From: JBFWWP01 sp050246115
GTDB lineage: Bacteria > Planctomycetota > UBA8108 > UBA1146 > JAJFFE01
DNA: 64,000 bases
Direction of reading: 5' to 3'
Assembly: GCA_050246115.1 (NCBI GenBank)
Contig: JBFWWP010000019.1
Location: 1-64,000, forward strand
Part shown: piece by piece, positions 44,442 to 53,604 of the stretch
How the letters are laid out: each line of letters begins with the position of its first letter
Position numbering within the stretch: position 1 is the first letter of the stretch
Position numbers and translations under genes: made by a program
The notes under the pieces: generated by a model
The model's database searches: none
Seen by the model: the letters and a program-made list of their open reading frames with translations, nothing else
What the model was told of the DNA's origin: nothing

Positions 44442-47204
44442 TCAAGGACATGGTGCGTATCCGGCGCAGTCCAAGGGGTCCGCAGTCGGATCGGCCCCGC
44501 AGCTCGGTGACGGTGCCGTGGGCTGCGGGCCCTGACCGAACAGCGCTCCGAGCGCGTAGAGTGCGTCCGCAATGTTGAACGAGCCGTCGTCGTTGACGTC
44601 GCAACTGTCGACGCAGCCGGGAGCGGCCTTGCCGTTGAAGAGGACGCCGAGCCCCGCGACGACGTCGCTCAGGTCCCGGTTGCCGTCCCCGTTGCAGTCG
44701 CCGCGAACGAAGTCGGAGTTCTCGCACTCATCCGGTGTCCCGTTGGTGTTCGCGTCGAGGCTCGTGCCCGCGGCGATGTCGCACTCATCCGGTATCTGGT
44801 TCGCGTTGCAGTCGAGGCTCGTGCCGGCGAGCAGGTCCTGAGAGTCCAGCACGCCGTTGGCATTGCAGTCGGCAACGCAAGTGGCGCCGACGATCTCGAC
44901 GTCATCGATGGCGGCTTCCACGATCGAGCCGTTGTCGATGTCGCCCACGATGAAACGCAGCTGGACGTTGGCAGTGAGCGAGACCAGCGAGCCGACCGAG
45001 AACGACGAGCGCACCCAACCGCCCATGGTCCCCGGACCCGAAGGGCCGACTTCTTCGACGACGATCCAATCGACGCCGTTGTCGGTGACCTCCACCCGAA
45101 GGGTGTCCGTGAACGGAGCGGAACCAAGGTTGTTCGAGAACCAGCGCCAGTAGCCGAGCTCCACCTGATCGTAAGAGGTGAGGTCGAACAACGGCGACGT
45201 GAGAGTGGTCGTACCGCCGTCGACGTCGTTCACGCCGTTGCCGGCGCCGACGTTCGATTGGCCGGTGAACCAGCAGTTGAAGCCCGCGGGCGTGTGGTCC
45301 TCGCCGGGCTGCGCTCCCGTCGGGTTGGGGTCGCCGAGCTCCCACAGTCCGGACGTCGCGTTGTCGCTCGGCGAGCCGACGGTCCAACCTTGATTCGTCT
45401 CGCACTCGTCGAGTTCCAGGTCCTGTGAGGACGCGGATGTCAGGATGTACGCCGCAGCCGCACCGGCAGCGGGCTCGGAGAAGGTCTCGTTCGTGGTCGA
45501 CTGCGCTTGGAAGTACACGGCCACCTGCGACCCGCAGGGGGTGGCCGGCAGCGTTCCGGTGAACGAGCCGGCTCCCTGGGAAACCAGTGGGATGGGAGCG
45601 AACCCGGTACCACTGTCCCAGAACAACGTCGCGCTCCCACTGAGCAGCATGCCGCCGTTCTGTTCGGTGATCTGCACCGTCAGCGTGTCCCCGAGCGGAT
45701 CGATGATGTCCGGGAGGCCCAGCGGCAGGCTCAGCGCCAACGGCGGAAGGATCTCGGCGCTACAGCTCACGGCTCCGGATGGAATGCCGCCGGCGATCCC
45801 GAGGACCGAGTAGAAATGCAGCCCTGTGCCCGGTGCCAGATCCATGGTGCTCGTGGCACTCCCGCTCAAAGTCGCGATCAGCGTGCCCTCACGGCGCACC
45901 TCAATGCTGTCGTAGACTTCGCTATTGACCCACGAGAGTCCGATGTTCTGCCCGAGGGTCGTGCAGGCCAGGTTCGTGACCGCAAGAGTGAAGTCTCCGG
46001 AAGGAACGACTGCCGGGACGAGCACGTTTGACGGCGTGCCCGGCAAGAAGAAGGCGACGGTCGCACTGGCCGCGGCCGGCATGGCGTTCGCGTCGAAGCG
46101 GAAGTTGTAAAGGGTCGCCCAGCGCAGCGCGTTCGCATTGGCGTTGGCCGCGAATGTCTCGGTCGACCAGGTGATCGATCCCGGCGCAACCGTGGCGGTC
46201 CAATCGGCGCCGCTGTAGGGCTCGCCGCTGTGGTACTCGACGTCGTGGAAGCCTACGTTGGTCACGGTCACGCCGCCCGGAATGGGCAGTGAGAACGACT
46301 GCGCGCCGCGCGTGGAGTTCATGTTGTAGAGGGCGTACTCGTAGTGGAAGGTGCCGTTGCCGTTGTCGGTCACGTTGTAGCCGAGGATCATGAGGCCGTT
46401 GTCCGGGGTGTGGATCTCCTGCAGCGTCACGCTCGGATCCGTGTCCTGCCAGGCCCGGATTCCCTGCTTCTGGCGCTGGGTGGCGCCCACGTAGCTCAAC
46501 GGGAAGTTGGTGGCGCTGGCACCGACCGCGACGCGGCGGTACGACGCGTTGTTGTCCTGGTTGTTGGCCGTCGCGTCGTCCGGGGTCACGTAGTGCCCCT
46601 CCACGAAGTAGAGCGCTCCGACGTTCAGCGCGGGATCCATGTCTTGGGCCCGGGCTCGCAGGCGGCGCCACGTGAGATCCGTGTTCGGCGGATCCAGGAT
46701 CTGCGGATAGATGAACGCGCCGTTTGCCGGATCGGTCACTTCGGACTTGGCGCCGAGAGAGCCTTGGGATCCGTTCAAGCTCGAGGAGTATGGGTCGGAG
46801 CAGCCGATGCCGAGTCGTGCGCCCGTTCCCGAACTCACGCAGCCGCAGCTGCACGCATTCTGCTGGAGCGCCGTGAAACCATGCTTCAGCCAGCTCTGGG
46901 CAATCTGTTCGAAGCGACCATTCGCCAGCCGGTACAGATTCTGACCGATCACCGGGTGCTGGTTGTTGCCGGCGATCCACTGCAACTCGGCCGTACCGAT
47001 GTTGCAGGAGGTAGTGCCGACCGAGTAGGCATAGTATCCCCCGGCGTTCCCGTAGTTTTGGATCGAACCTTCGAGTTCACCGACGATCACGTCGGCACCC
47101 GTGCCGCCGACTCCATTGCCGGGGTTGCACTGGGCAAGCACCTCGGTCGTGCCGATGAAGAGCGGCAGCGCGAAAGCCAAGATCATGCAGGCGCGGAGCG
47201 ACAT
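44442..47204 (-). CDS. Secreted multidomain dockerin-tagged protein, paralogue of 34960-36441
   Basis: 920 residues; signal peptide ACMILAFALPLFIGTTEVLAQ. Residues about 30-395 repeat the unnamed domain of the 34.9-kb protein (CNIG, HPVIGQNLYRL, GRFEQIAQSWLKHGF, QGSLGAKSEV, DNNASYRRVAVGA, FHDVEYHSGEPYSGADW, NANALRWATLYNFRFD). A fibronectin-like part follows (about 400-580), then a MAM/jelly-roll-like domain (about 600-770, LTSPLFDLTSYDQVELGYWR), the 'DCNANGVLDSQD ... DCNANQIPDECDI' Ca-binding repeats (about 775-825) and the dockerin-like end with CGADPTADPLDCAGYAPCP. It follows the P-domain gene by 3 bp, so both are one transcript. Exported; probably surface-bound. Confidence 0.85.
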   Translation of the reverse strand: MSLRACMILAFALPLFIGTTEVLAQCNPGNGVGGTGADVIVGELEGSIQNYGNAGGYYAYSVGTTSCNIGTAELQWIAGNNQHPVIGQNLYRLANGRFEQIAQSWLKHGFTALQQNACSCGCVSSGTGARLGIGCSDPYSSSLNGSQGSLGAKSEVTDPANGAFIYPQILDPPNTDLTWRRLRARAQDMDPALNVGALYFVEGHYVTPDDATANNQDNNASYRRVAVGASATNFPLSYVGATQRQKQGIRAWQDTDPSVTLQEIHTPDNGLMILGYNVTDNGNGTFHYEYALYNMNSTRGAQSFSLPIPGGVTVTNVGFHDVEYHSGEPYSGADWTATVAPGSITWSTETFAANANANALRWATLYNFRFDANAMPAAASATVAFFLPGTPSNVLVPAVVPSGDFTLAVTNLACTTLGQNIGLSWVNSEVYDSIEVRREGTLIATLSGSATSTMDLAPGTGLHFYSVLGIAGGIPSGAVSCSAEILPPLALSLPLGLPDIIDPLGDTLTVQITEQNGGMLLSGSATLFWDSGTGFAPIPLVSQGAGSFTGTLPATPCGSQVAVYFQAQSTTNETFSEPAAGAAAAYILTSASSQDLELDECETNQGWTVGSPSDNATSGLWELGDPNPTGAQPGEDHTPAGFNCWFTGQSNVGAGNGVNDVDGGTTTLTSPLFDLTSYDQVELGYWRWFSNNLGSAPFTDTLRVEVTDNGVDWIVVEEVGPSGPGTMGGWVRSSFSVGSLVSLTANVQLRFIVGDIDNGSIVEAAIDDVEIVGATCVADCNANGVLDSQDLLAGTSLDCNANQIPDECDIAAGTSLDANTNGTPDECENSDFVRGDCNGDGNRDLSDVVAGLGVLFNGKAAPGCVDSCDVNDDGSFNIADALYALGALFGQGPQPTAPSPSCGADPTADPLDCAGYAPCP

Positions 47205-47207
47205 AGG

Positions 47208-50200
47208 TCAGTTTCCTTTTCTTCCGTGAGTGCGCTTGTGCGTCGTCGTGGTCGAGGCCGGGGCCGACACGGCTCCCCCCGATCCGGTCGCCGCGCACGC
47301 ACTGAACGAGCAGGAGGGGAGTTCATCCGGTGTCGGATCCGGACCGCAGTTCTCGGCTCCCGGCGGTGGTGGACTCACGCTCCCTTGGGCTTGGAACAGG
47401 TAACCGAGCAGGAAGATCACGTCGGCGATTCCGACCTGTCCGTCGTCATTCGAGTCGGCGGCGTCGAAGCAGGCGGGTGCAGCCGAACCCGGTACGAACA
47501 AGTAGCTCAGGATCAGGATCGGATCGTTGATGATGATGGTCTGGTCTTGGTTGAAGTCTCCTCGGACGAAATCGTCCCCGCCCGGGGGCGGGGAGAAGGC
47601 TCCGGCCAGCGCGTTCGAGTATACCTGCGCCAGCAGCGTTTGGTCGCCGGCGTAGCCCCCGAACTCGTAGGACAGTGCCAGCACTGGAGCTACGGTACTA
47701 TCGTAGTAGAGGCCCACGGCGTACGGGGCGGCGACCGGGTCACCTTGCCAAAGTACGGCGACGTTGGGCCCGCCCAGGTCGGGCGGGGAGCCGGCCGCGA
47801 GCAGGTGATCGTTGTAGTCGGGACCGAACTGATCCTGGCTGTAGAACGCGTCCCAAACCCCACCGCTGAGGTCGAGGCCTAGGCCCGTGTTTTGCCCCAC
47901 GACGAACTCGAGGGAATCATCGCCGTCGTCGATCGGGCCGTCCTGCACCCCGTCGTAGTCGATGAACGCAGTGGGCGGATCGAAACCCCACACGTCGGGG
48001 CCCTCGAGGTAGATCGGCAGGCGGTCCGTTTCCTGGGTGCCGTTGCCGTCGCGGTCGCCCGTGTGCAGACGCACGAGGAGATCGCCTTCGTCGACGGTCA
48101 AGCGATGGTTGTCCGGGAACGTACCGAGCACGAGCCACAAGGCCTCGATGTCGCTGGCCGGCGGTGCGACGCTCACCTCGTTGAGTTCCCCGACCACGAG
48201 CACGACGCGTCCGTTGTTCGTCAAGGCGGCGGCGAGCGCCGCGGCGCTGTCGATCTCCGACGGGCTCTCGCCCCGGAAGACGATGTCGGTAATGCCGAAG
48301 GAGAGCTGACAGGGCAACGACAACGATTGGCAGGCGAGGCCGATCTGGCCCACGAGCAACCGGTACGTGCGCGTCCCAGCGGGCGCGCCGGCATCCAAGT
48401 AGGTGGTCGCCGAGCCGGGAAGCGTGGCGATCGTGACGCCATCGCGGACGACCTGGATTTCATCGTAGGCTGCCGAGTTGCTCCAGGAGAGGGTCACGTC
48501 GACGCCAGTCACCGAGCACGCGAGGCCGCCCGGGGGGAGCAATGAGCACGCCACGGGTACGCGCAGGCACCACCTTTGGAGCAATCCGTCGTCGAGTGCG
48601 AAGTTGTCCGTCACCGACAGCGTCCACGGTCCAGCCGCGGGCTCTTGCGCGAAATCCATCAGGGAACCGGCGCCATTGACTCCGGAGGGCTGCATGGTGC
48701 AGCCACAATCGTAGGGTGCGGTGCCATTCAGCACCCCGTTGTCCGCGAACAAGAGGTTCAGGTCGTTTGCAGAGCCGCCGCCTTGATCGTGCAAGCGCAC
48801 GACCGTGCCGAGCGGAGAGCTGAGGTCGACGTCGAGATCCCCCACGAAGGTATGACTCAGGCTCAGGGCGACCTCGAGGTCCATGATCAGATCGGAGCTG
48901 CCGACCGTGATCGTGTCCTGCGTCGGAGTGCTCAGATCGGTGATCACCGATGTCGGCGACGAGCACTCTTCGAGGTCGACGGTCGGCAGGAGCAGGAACG
49001 GAGCGCACGTACGTGCGGAGAAACCGAACGCGCTCAGGAAACCCTCGACGCACAAGCGTCCCGAGCTCGGGACGGCCTGCGGCGGGGTCGAGAACGACGT
49101 CGCGTTGCCCGCAATCGAGGCGATCTGAACATCGTTCAAGTAGATCTGAATCGAATCGTAGGCGCGGGGAAGCGTCCAATCGAGGTCGATCACCCCCGAG
49201 GCGCCGACGGTGGTCCAGCCGAGGTTCTGTACCGGGGGCACCGTCACCGAGATCGAGCAGCACTGCTGGGGACCGCTCACGGCGCCGGTGCGCGGAACCA
49301 CGCAGATCTGCAGCAGGTCGGGACCGGTCAACGGAATGGTCGTGTAGGTGTTGCTCGAGCCGGCCAGGAACGGCCCGACGAGAACGGCCTCGAGGACGCC
49401 GTCGACGAACACGTCCACCGCATCATGATCGGTCGGGTGCGTCCAACTCACATCCACCGAACCGGCGGTGGCACTCAGCCCGCAAGCGAGGTCGCTCACC
49501 GCGAACACTGGCATGTTGTCGTAGGTCCGGAGGCACCACTCGTTCAGCGAGCCGAAGTCCCCTGCGAATCGGTCGACGACGCTCAGACGCCAGTCGCCGA
49601 GGGTCAACTCACCAGAGAAGTCGACCATGGAACCGGGACCCGTCGGCTGCATGTTGCACTCGCAGTTGTACGGCAGGTCTCCGTTCGGAGTTCCGAACTC
49701 CCAATAGGTCACCTTGAGATCCTGTTGGTTGAGCCCGGAACCGTCGTGCACCCGTACGGTGGTGTTCGCGGGCGACGTCACGTCCACGAGGAGGTCGCCC
49801 ACGAACGTGTGGGTGATGTCTACCTGCACTTGGATGTCGCCGATCGGCCGCGGCTCGGCTACGTGGATCACGTTGATGACGGGGAAGATCTCTGACACCA
49901 AGGTCCCGGGAGTGGCGCACCGCTCGAGGTCCACTTGGTCTTCCACGTAAGCGATGCACCCTCGAGGTGGCGAACTGCCCCCTGCGGTGACCCCGACCAC
50001 CGCGATCTCTACCGTCGATGGAATCGACAACGGAGGAGTCTGATAGCCGATCAAGTTCCCCGGGAGCACGGCCGCGAGGCTGCCGTCCATCCAGATCTGG
50101 ATCTCGGAGTAGACCTGGAACAGGCTCCACGCGACCTGCGCAAAACCGGAACCCGGCGGCGAGAAGCACAGCAGGTTCGCGACCGGCGGGGGCGGGGGCG

Positions 50201-50711
50201 GAGGAACCGTGTCGAAGATCCGCACGCACCACTCGTTGAGGCGCCCGTCGTCGAGGCTCGGGAACGTATCCACGATGTCGAGCGTCCAGGAGCCGGTGCT
50301 GGGAGTGGCCGTGAAGTCGGAGAGCGTCCCGGGTCCAGAAGGCTGCACGGAACAGCCACAGTCGTAACCTTCCGCGCCGTTCGGTACTCCCGAGTCGCGG
50401 AAGATCACATCGAGGTCTCGAGCCGAACCTCCAGCTCCCGCGTGCAAGCCGACGGTCGTGCCCTCGTGCGTGATCGAGACCTCGAGGTCGCCCACGAAGG
50501 CGTGGGTGATGTCGACGGCCACGTGCACATCCGCGATGGCGATCGTTTCTGCGACGGTGACGGTGCTCGCGATCTGCGACGGGCCACCCTCTTCACCCCC
50601 AAAGGCCGTCCCGGGTGACGCGCAGGTTTCGACGGTTGGTGTCTGCGCGACCGCAATCGACACCCAGAGAAGGACGAGGCCGCCAGTCAGGAAAGGCAAG
50701 AAACGCTGCAT
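47208..50711 (-). CDS. Large secreted protein with three P-domains and a dockerin-like module
   Basis: 1167 residues; signal peptide FLPFLTGGLVLLWVSIAVAQ. Three proprotein-convertase P-domains at about 45-170, 270-400 and 580-720 share 'DITHxFVGDLxVxxxxxxGTTVxLH', 'YDCGCxMQPSG' and 'LNEWCVR' elements. Fibronectin-like units (SYDSIQIYLNDVQIAS style) lie between them, and a separate beta domain comes at about 830-1050. The dockerin-like module (VRGDFNQDQTIIINDPILIL, DSNDDGQVGIADVIFLLGYL) is followed by CGPDPTPDELPSCSFSAC and a further ~30-residue Ser/Thr/Lys-rich tail, which the other proteins lack. P-domains stabilise proteases but often occur alone in adhesins; no protease motif is present here. 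Confidence 0.88.
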   Translation of the reverse strand: MQRFLPFLTGGLVLLWVSIAVAQTPTVETCASPGTAFGGEEGGPSQIASTVTVAETIAIADVHVAVDITHAFVGDLEVSITHEGTTVGLHAGAGGSARDLDVIFRDSGVPNGAEGYDCGCSVQPSGPGTLSDFTATPSTGSWTLDIVDTFPSLDDGRLNEWCVRIFDTVPPPPPPPVANLLCFSPPGSGFAQVAWSLFQVYSEIQIWMDGSLAAVLPGNLIGYQTPPLSIPSTVEIAVVGVTAGGSSPPRGCIAYVEDQVDLERCATPGTLVSEIFPVINVIHVAEPRPIGDIQVQVDITHTFVGDLLVDVTSPANTTVRVHDGSGLNQQDLKVTYWEFGTPNGDLPYNCECNMQPTGPGSMVDFSGELTLGDWRLSVVDRFAGDFGSLNEWCLRTYDNMPVFAVSDLACGLSATAGSVDVSWTHPTDHDAVDVFVDGVLEAVLVGPFLAGSSNTYTTIPLTGPDLLQICVVPRTGAVSGPQQCCSISVTVPPVQNLGWTTVGASGVIDLDWTLPRAYDSIQIYLNDVQIASIAGNATSFSTPPQAVPSSGRLCVEGFLSAFGFSARTCAPFLLLPTVDLEECSSPTSVITDLSTPTQDTITVGSSDLIMDLEVALSLSHTFVGDLDVDLSSPLGTVVRLHDQGGGSANDLNLLFADNGVLNGTAPYDCGCTMQPSGVNGAGSLMDFAQEPAAGPWTLSVTDNFALDDGLLQRWCLRVPVACSLLPPGGLACSVTGVDVTLSWSNSAAYDEIQVVRDGVTIATLPGSATTYLDAGAPAGTRTYRLLVGQIGLACQSLSLPCQLSFGITDIVFRGESPSEIDSAAALAAALTNNGRVVLVVGELNEVSVAPPASDIEALWLVLGTFPDNHRLTVDEGDLLVRLHTGDRDGNGTQETDRLPIYLEGPDVWGFDPPTAFIDYDGVQDGPIDDGDDSLEFVVGQNTGLGLDLSGGVWDAFYSQDQFGPDYNDHLLAAGSPPDLGGPNVAVLWQGDPVAAPYAVGLYYDSTVAPVLALSYEFGGYAGDQTLLAQVYSNALAGAFSPPPGGDDFVRGDFNQDQTIIINDPILILSYLFVPGSAAPACFDAADSNDDGQVGIADVIFLLGYLFQAQGSVSPPPPGAENCGPDPTPDELPSCSFSACAATGSGGAVSAPASTTTTHKRTHGRKGN

Positions 50712-51209
50712 GGACAGACTCCTTCAGCTCTCTCGTTGACCCGGATGCGTCTCCAGGATGTCGTCCTGGAAGTGACGGGGCGCGCCTCCGTGAAGCCAAG
50801 CTCCCTGGCGAAGGCGAACCTCCGCGAGCCCGTCGCATCACACAACCAAGCGTCGCATGGCGAACGCCACTCGACGTGCACCGAGGTCTGGAAACGCCCA
50901 ACCCGGGAATCTCCCTAAAGCGAGGGGAGCGTCCACGGAGCGCTGGCGGCGAGCAACTCCTGAGATCGTGATGGACGAGAGACCAGACCCTTGGGCCTAA
51001 AGGTATCGTTTCGGCCTCGATTGTCCAGGGAACCCCGGTTTCGAGGAACGAGAAATCGAAGGTGTTGGGCAAGTCCCGTGGGCCAGAGTTCTGGGCTCGG
51101 AGTCGGTCCGACACCTGATCTTTATCCGAACGGCGACCTTCCGTACCATGCCTGCGCGAGACGGGTGTAATGACGAGTCCAGGAGCGAATTGACTAGAAT
51201 CAACTTTCG
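50712..51209. other. Divergent intergenic region
   Basis: About 500 bp upstream of both the P-domain gene and the aminopeptidase gene. No gene or recognisable element seen. Confidence 0.5.
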
Positions 51210-52112
51210 ATGAGCAATGTCGGGCGGAACGACCCCTGTTGGTGCGGCAGCGGGAAGAAGCAGAAGAAGTGCCATCCCGACGAGTCGCAGCCGGCCCGGG
51301 GCAAGCTCTTCACCCGACCGAATCGCAACGCCGGGCCGATCCTCGGCCCCGCGGAGCGGGAGGCGATGCGTGCGGCGGGTCGATTCAACGCCGAGCTCCT
51401 CGATTTCCTTCGGCCCCACGTGCGTGCGGGGGTGACCACGTACGAACTCGACCGATTGGCGCACGACTACACCGTGCAGCACGGGCATCGGCCCGCGTGC
51501 TTGGGGTACAAGGGCTATCCCAAGACGATTTGCACCAGTGTCAACGAGGTCGTCTGCCACGGCATTCCCGATCACCGGGTGCTCGCCGCGGGTGACATCG
51601 TGAACGTCGACGTAACGACGATCGTTGCCGGTTGGCACGGCGATCAGTCCGAGACCTTCATTATCGGCGTCGCCGCTCCCGAGGCTCGACGGGTGGTCCA
51701 GTGTGCCTTCGACGCGCTCTATCTCGCGATCGATGCCTTGACCCCCGGCTGCAGCGTCAACGAGATCGGGCGCGCGGTGGAGCGACGAGCCGGAGAAGAC
51801 GCATTCGCGGTCGTGTACGAGTACCAGGGGCACGGAATCGGGCGGCACTTCCATCAGCCACCGAACATCGTGCACTGCGTGGACCCGTCCCAGGAATCCG
51901 TGCGATTGGTTCCTGGGGTGTGTTTCACGGTCGAGCCGATGATCAACGTCGGGCGGGCCAAGACGGTTCTGGATCGTGACGACAAATGGACGGTCCGCAC
52001 GATCGATGGGATGCTCTCCGCTCAGTTCGAACACACGGTTCTCATGACGGAGGAAGGCCCCGAGATCCTCACCTGGACCGCCCACGGTCCCCGTCCGGGC
52101 CATCAGTTCTGA
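51210..52112 (+). CDS. map: Type I methionine aminopeptidase with N-terminal SEC-C zinc motif
   Basis: 300 residues. Residues 4-25 are a SEC-C motif (GRNDPCWCGSGKKQKKCH), which binds zinc and ribosome-linked partners. The peptidase domain follows: RAAGRFNAELLDFLRPHVRA, then the five metal ligands in VDVTTIVAGWHGDQSETF (Asp pair), GHGIGRHFHQPP (His), FTVEPMINVG (Glu) and FEHTVLMTEEG (Glu). It removes the initiator Met from new proteins. The SEC-C fusion is known in several bacterial lineages. The last 10 bases overlap the end of the convergent matrixin gene. Confidence 0.95.
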   Translation: MSNVGRNDPCWCGSGKKQKKCHPDESQPARGKLFTRPNRNAGPILGPAEREAMRAAGRFNAELLDFLRPHVRAGVTTYELDRLAHDYTVQHGHRPACLGYKGYPKTICTSVNEVVCHGIPDHRVLAAGDIVNVDVTTIVAGWHGDQSETFIIGVAAPEARRVVQCAFDALYLAIDALTPGCSVNEIGRAVERRAGEDAFAVVYEYQGHGIGRHFHQPPNIVHCVDPSQESVRLVPGVCFTVEPMINVGRAKTVLDRDDKWTVRTIDGMLSAQFEHTVLMTEEGPEILTWTAHGPRPGHQF

Positions 52113-53512
52113 ACGACTGCTTCGACTTGGCCGTCCCCGTTCAAGTCCGCGATTTGGAGTCGCGAGGCTTCGAAGTCGCGGTCGTGGGCGAGCCCGTCGT
52201 CCCCGGAGAGAAGCCAGCGAAACCGGTATGTCGCTGGGGCACGCGCTGACGATCCGTCGCTCGCCGCGACGCGGCAGGTGACCAGCAGGTCAGGCCGCTG
52301 GTCGCGGTCGACATCTGCGGTCGCGAACGGCTGCCACTGGGGCTCACGCTGTGCCAACTCGGGCGACAACTCGTTCACGGTGGGTAGGACCGGGGTCGCC
52401 ACGTCGAGTCGTTGGTCGCCGTCCAAGTCGGCCACCCCCGATCGCAATCGTAGCGGGCGACCCGCCGGCGCGGCTTGCAGGGGCATGATGTCCTTCGAGA
52501 ACAGCATAGCCTGGTAGGTACCGTCGGCGAGCAGGTGGAGGATCGCTCCCTGCCCGTCGGTGGTCTCGCCGAAAAGGAACGGGAGCGTCGGTTGCACGAC
52601 CGCGAGGATCGGTCCCACCGTTCGGGTCAGGCGACCCCGAGCGTCGAACTCGTACACCATGAGGCCGTCCTCGTCGTTGCGCCCGAGTGACCAAGCCACG
52701 ACTTCGGCTCGGCCGTTGCCGTCGAGATCGACGGCCGCGAACTTCGAGCGCGCGGGCGGAACACACCCGCGCAGTGCGACGGTGCTGGGTCGTAGCCGGC
52801 CGGCCGTGTCGAACGGATGGATGTGGACGTCCGCCGGCCCGCTCGGTCCGCCGCCGTAGAGACTGTGGATGCCGGCACGATCCGTGGCGTGGAGTTCGAG
52901 CTTGCCGGGGTCATAGGCCCCAAACATCACGGACGCGGTGACCGCCGTATGGTCGAGTCCCAGCGCGTGCCCCAGTTCGTGCACGAGCGTCGCGACCAGA
53001 GAGTCGCCGCTCGAGTCTGCCGGCGGCCACGACGCATCTCGATTGAGGTGGATGAACACACTGTCTTGGATCGGACCGGTGTGGGCTCGGTTTCCGTCCC
53101 AAGTGATGAAGGGGGGGCAGTCGTCGTGCCGCGCCGACCGCCAGCCGATGCGGATCTGCGGCCGCCCGTCGGGAGCCGCCGGACGGAACTTGACGACCCC
53201 GGTCGTCTCCCACACCCGCAGCGCTCGCGCCACTGCGTCCTCGAAACGCGCGCGGCTGACGGCGCCGCGCGTGGAGTCAGGCAAGTTCGCGAGTTCGACG
53301 GCGTAGGCGAGGTCGAGGGCCTCGTTCCACCGACCACGGACCGCGAATCGCGGCAGCGGATCCGCGGCGGAAGCGGACCTCGGCGCCAGTGCCCACGAAG
53401 TCAGTGCCCACGAAGTCAGTACGCACGAAATCAGGCCCCACGAAATCAGGCTCGACCGAAGCGCCCAGGCGACGATCGGAGCGTTGCCGGCGTTCGGTCG
53501 ATCCAGTCTCAC
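52103..53512 (-). CDS. Secreted matrixin-like zinc metalloprotease with FG-GAP/VCBS-type repeats
   Basis: 469 residues from GTG at 53512; the frame is open to a TTG at 53593, only 12 bases past the stop of the oxidoreductase gene, but that extension is Arg-rich and unlike a signal. The hydrophobic signal segment is built from 5-residue repeats (SWGLI, SCVLT, SWALT, SWALA). The protease domain (about 50-235) has the matrixin/metzincin motif HELGHALGLDHT and a following VMFGAYDP turn. Residues about 240-465 hold 'DLDGNGxAEVV' and 'DLNGDGQVEAVV' type FG-GAP repeats. It is probably exported and cotranscribed with the two di-haem oxidoreductases. Confidence 0.85.
   Translation of the reverse strand: MRLDRPNAGNAPIVAWALRSSLISWGLISCVLTSWALTSWALAPRSASAADPLPRFAVRGRWNEALDLAYAVELANLPDSTRGAVSRARFEDAVARALRVWETTGVVKFRPAAPDGRPQIRIGWRSARHDDCPPFITWDGNRAHTGPIQDSVFIHLNRDASWPPADSSGDSLVATLVHELGHALGLDHTAVTASVMFGAYDPGKLELHATDRAGIHSLYGGGPSGPADVHIHPFDTAGRLRPSTVALRGCVPPARSKFAAVDLDGNGRAEVVAWSLGRNDEDGLMVYEFDARGRLTRTVGPILAVVQPTLPFLFGETTDGQGAILHLLADGTYQAMLFSKDIMPLQAAPAGRPLRLRSGVADLDGDQRLDVATPVLPTVNELSPELAQREPQWQPFATADVDRDQRPDLLVTCRVAASDGSSARAPATYRFRWLLSGDDGLAHDRDFEASRLQIADLNGDGQVEAVVQN
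53386..53460 (-). repeat. Five 15-bp tandem units inside the signal peptide of the matrixin gene
   Basis: Units TCAGTGCCCACGAAG, TCAGTACGCACGAAA, TCAGGCCCCACGAAA and relatives follow each other at an exact 15-bp period. On the coding strand each gives five residues, so the hydrophobic core of the export signal is itself a tandem repeat. Confidence 0.88.
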
Positions 53513-53604
53513 AGACGCCCGCGCCAGGAATCGCGAGTGGCGACTCCTGGCGCGGGGACGAGAGGCGACGCGGGCGCTTTCGCCCGATCTCAACGAGCGA
53601 GGAA

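Noticed and set aside
52103..52112. 10-bp overlap of the aminopeptidase and matrixin genes as a possible error
   Set aside because: Both stops are in frame with intact C-termini; a short convergent overlap is normal in compact genomes.
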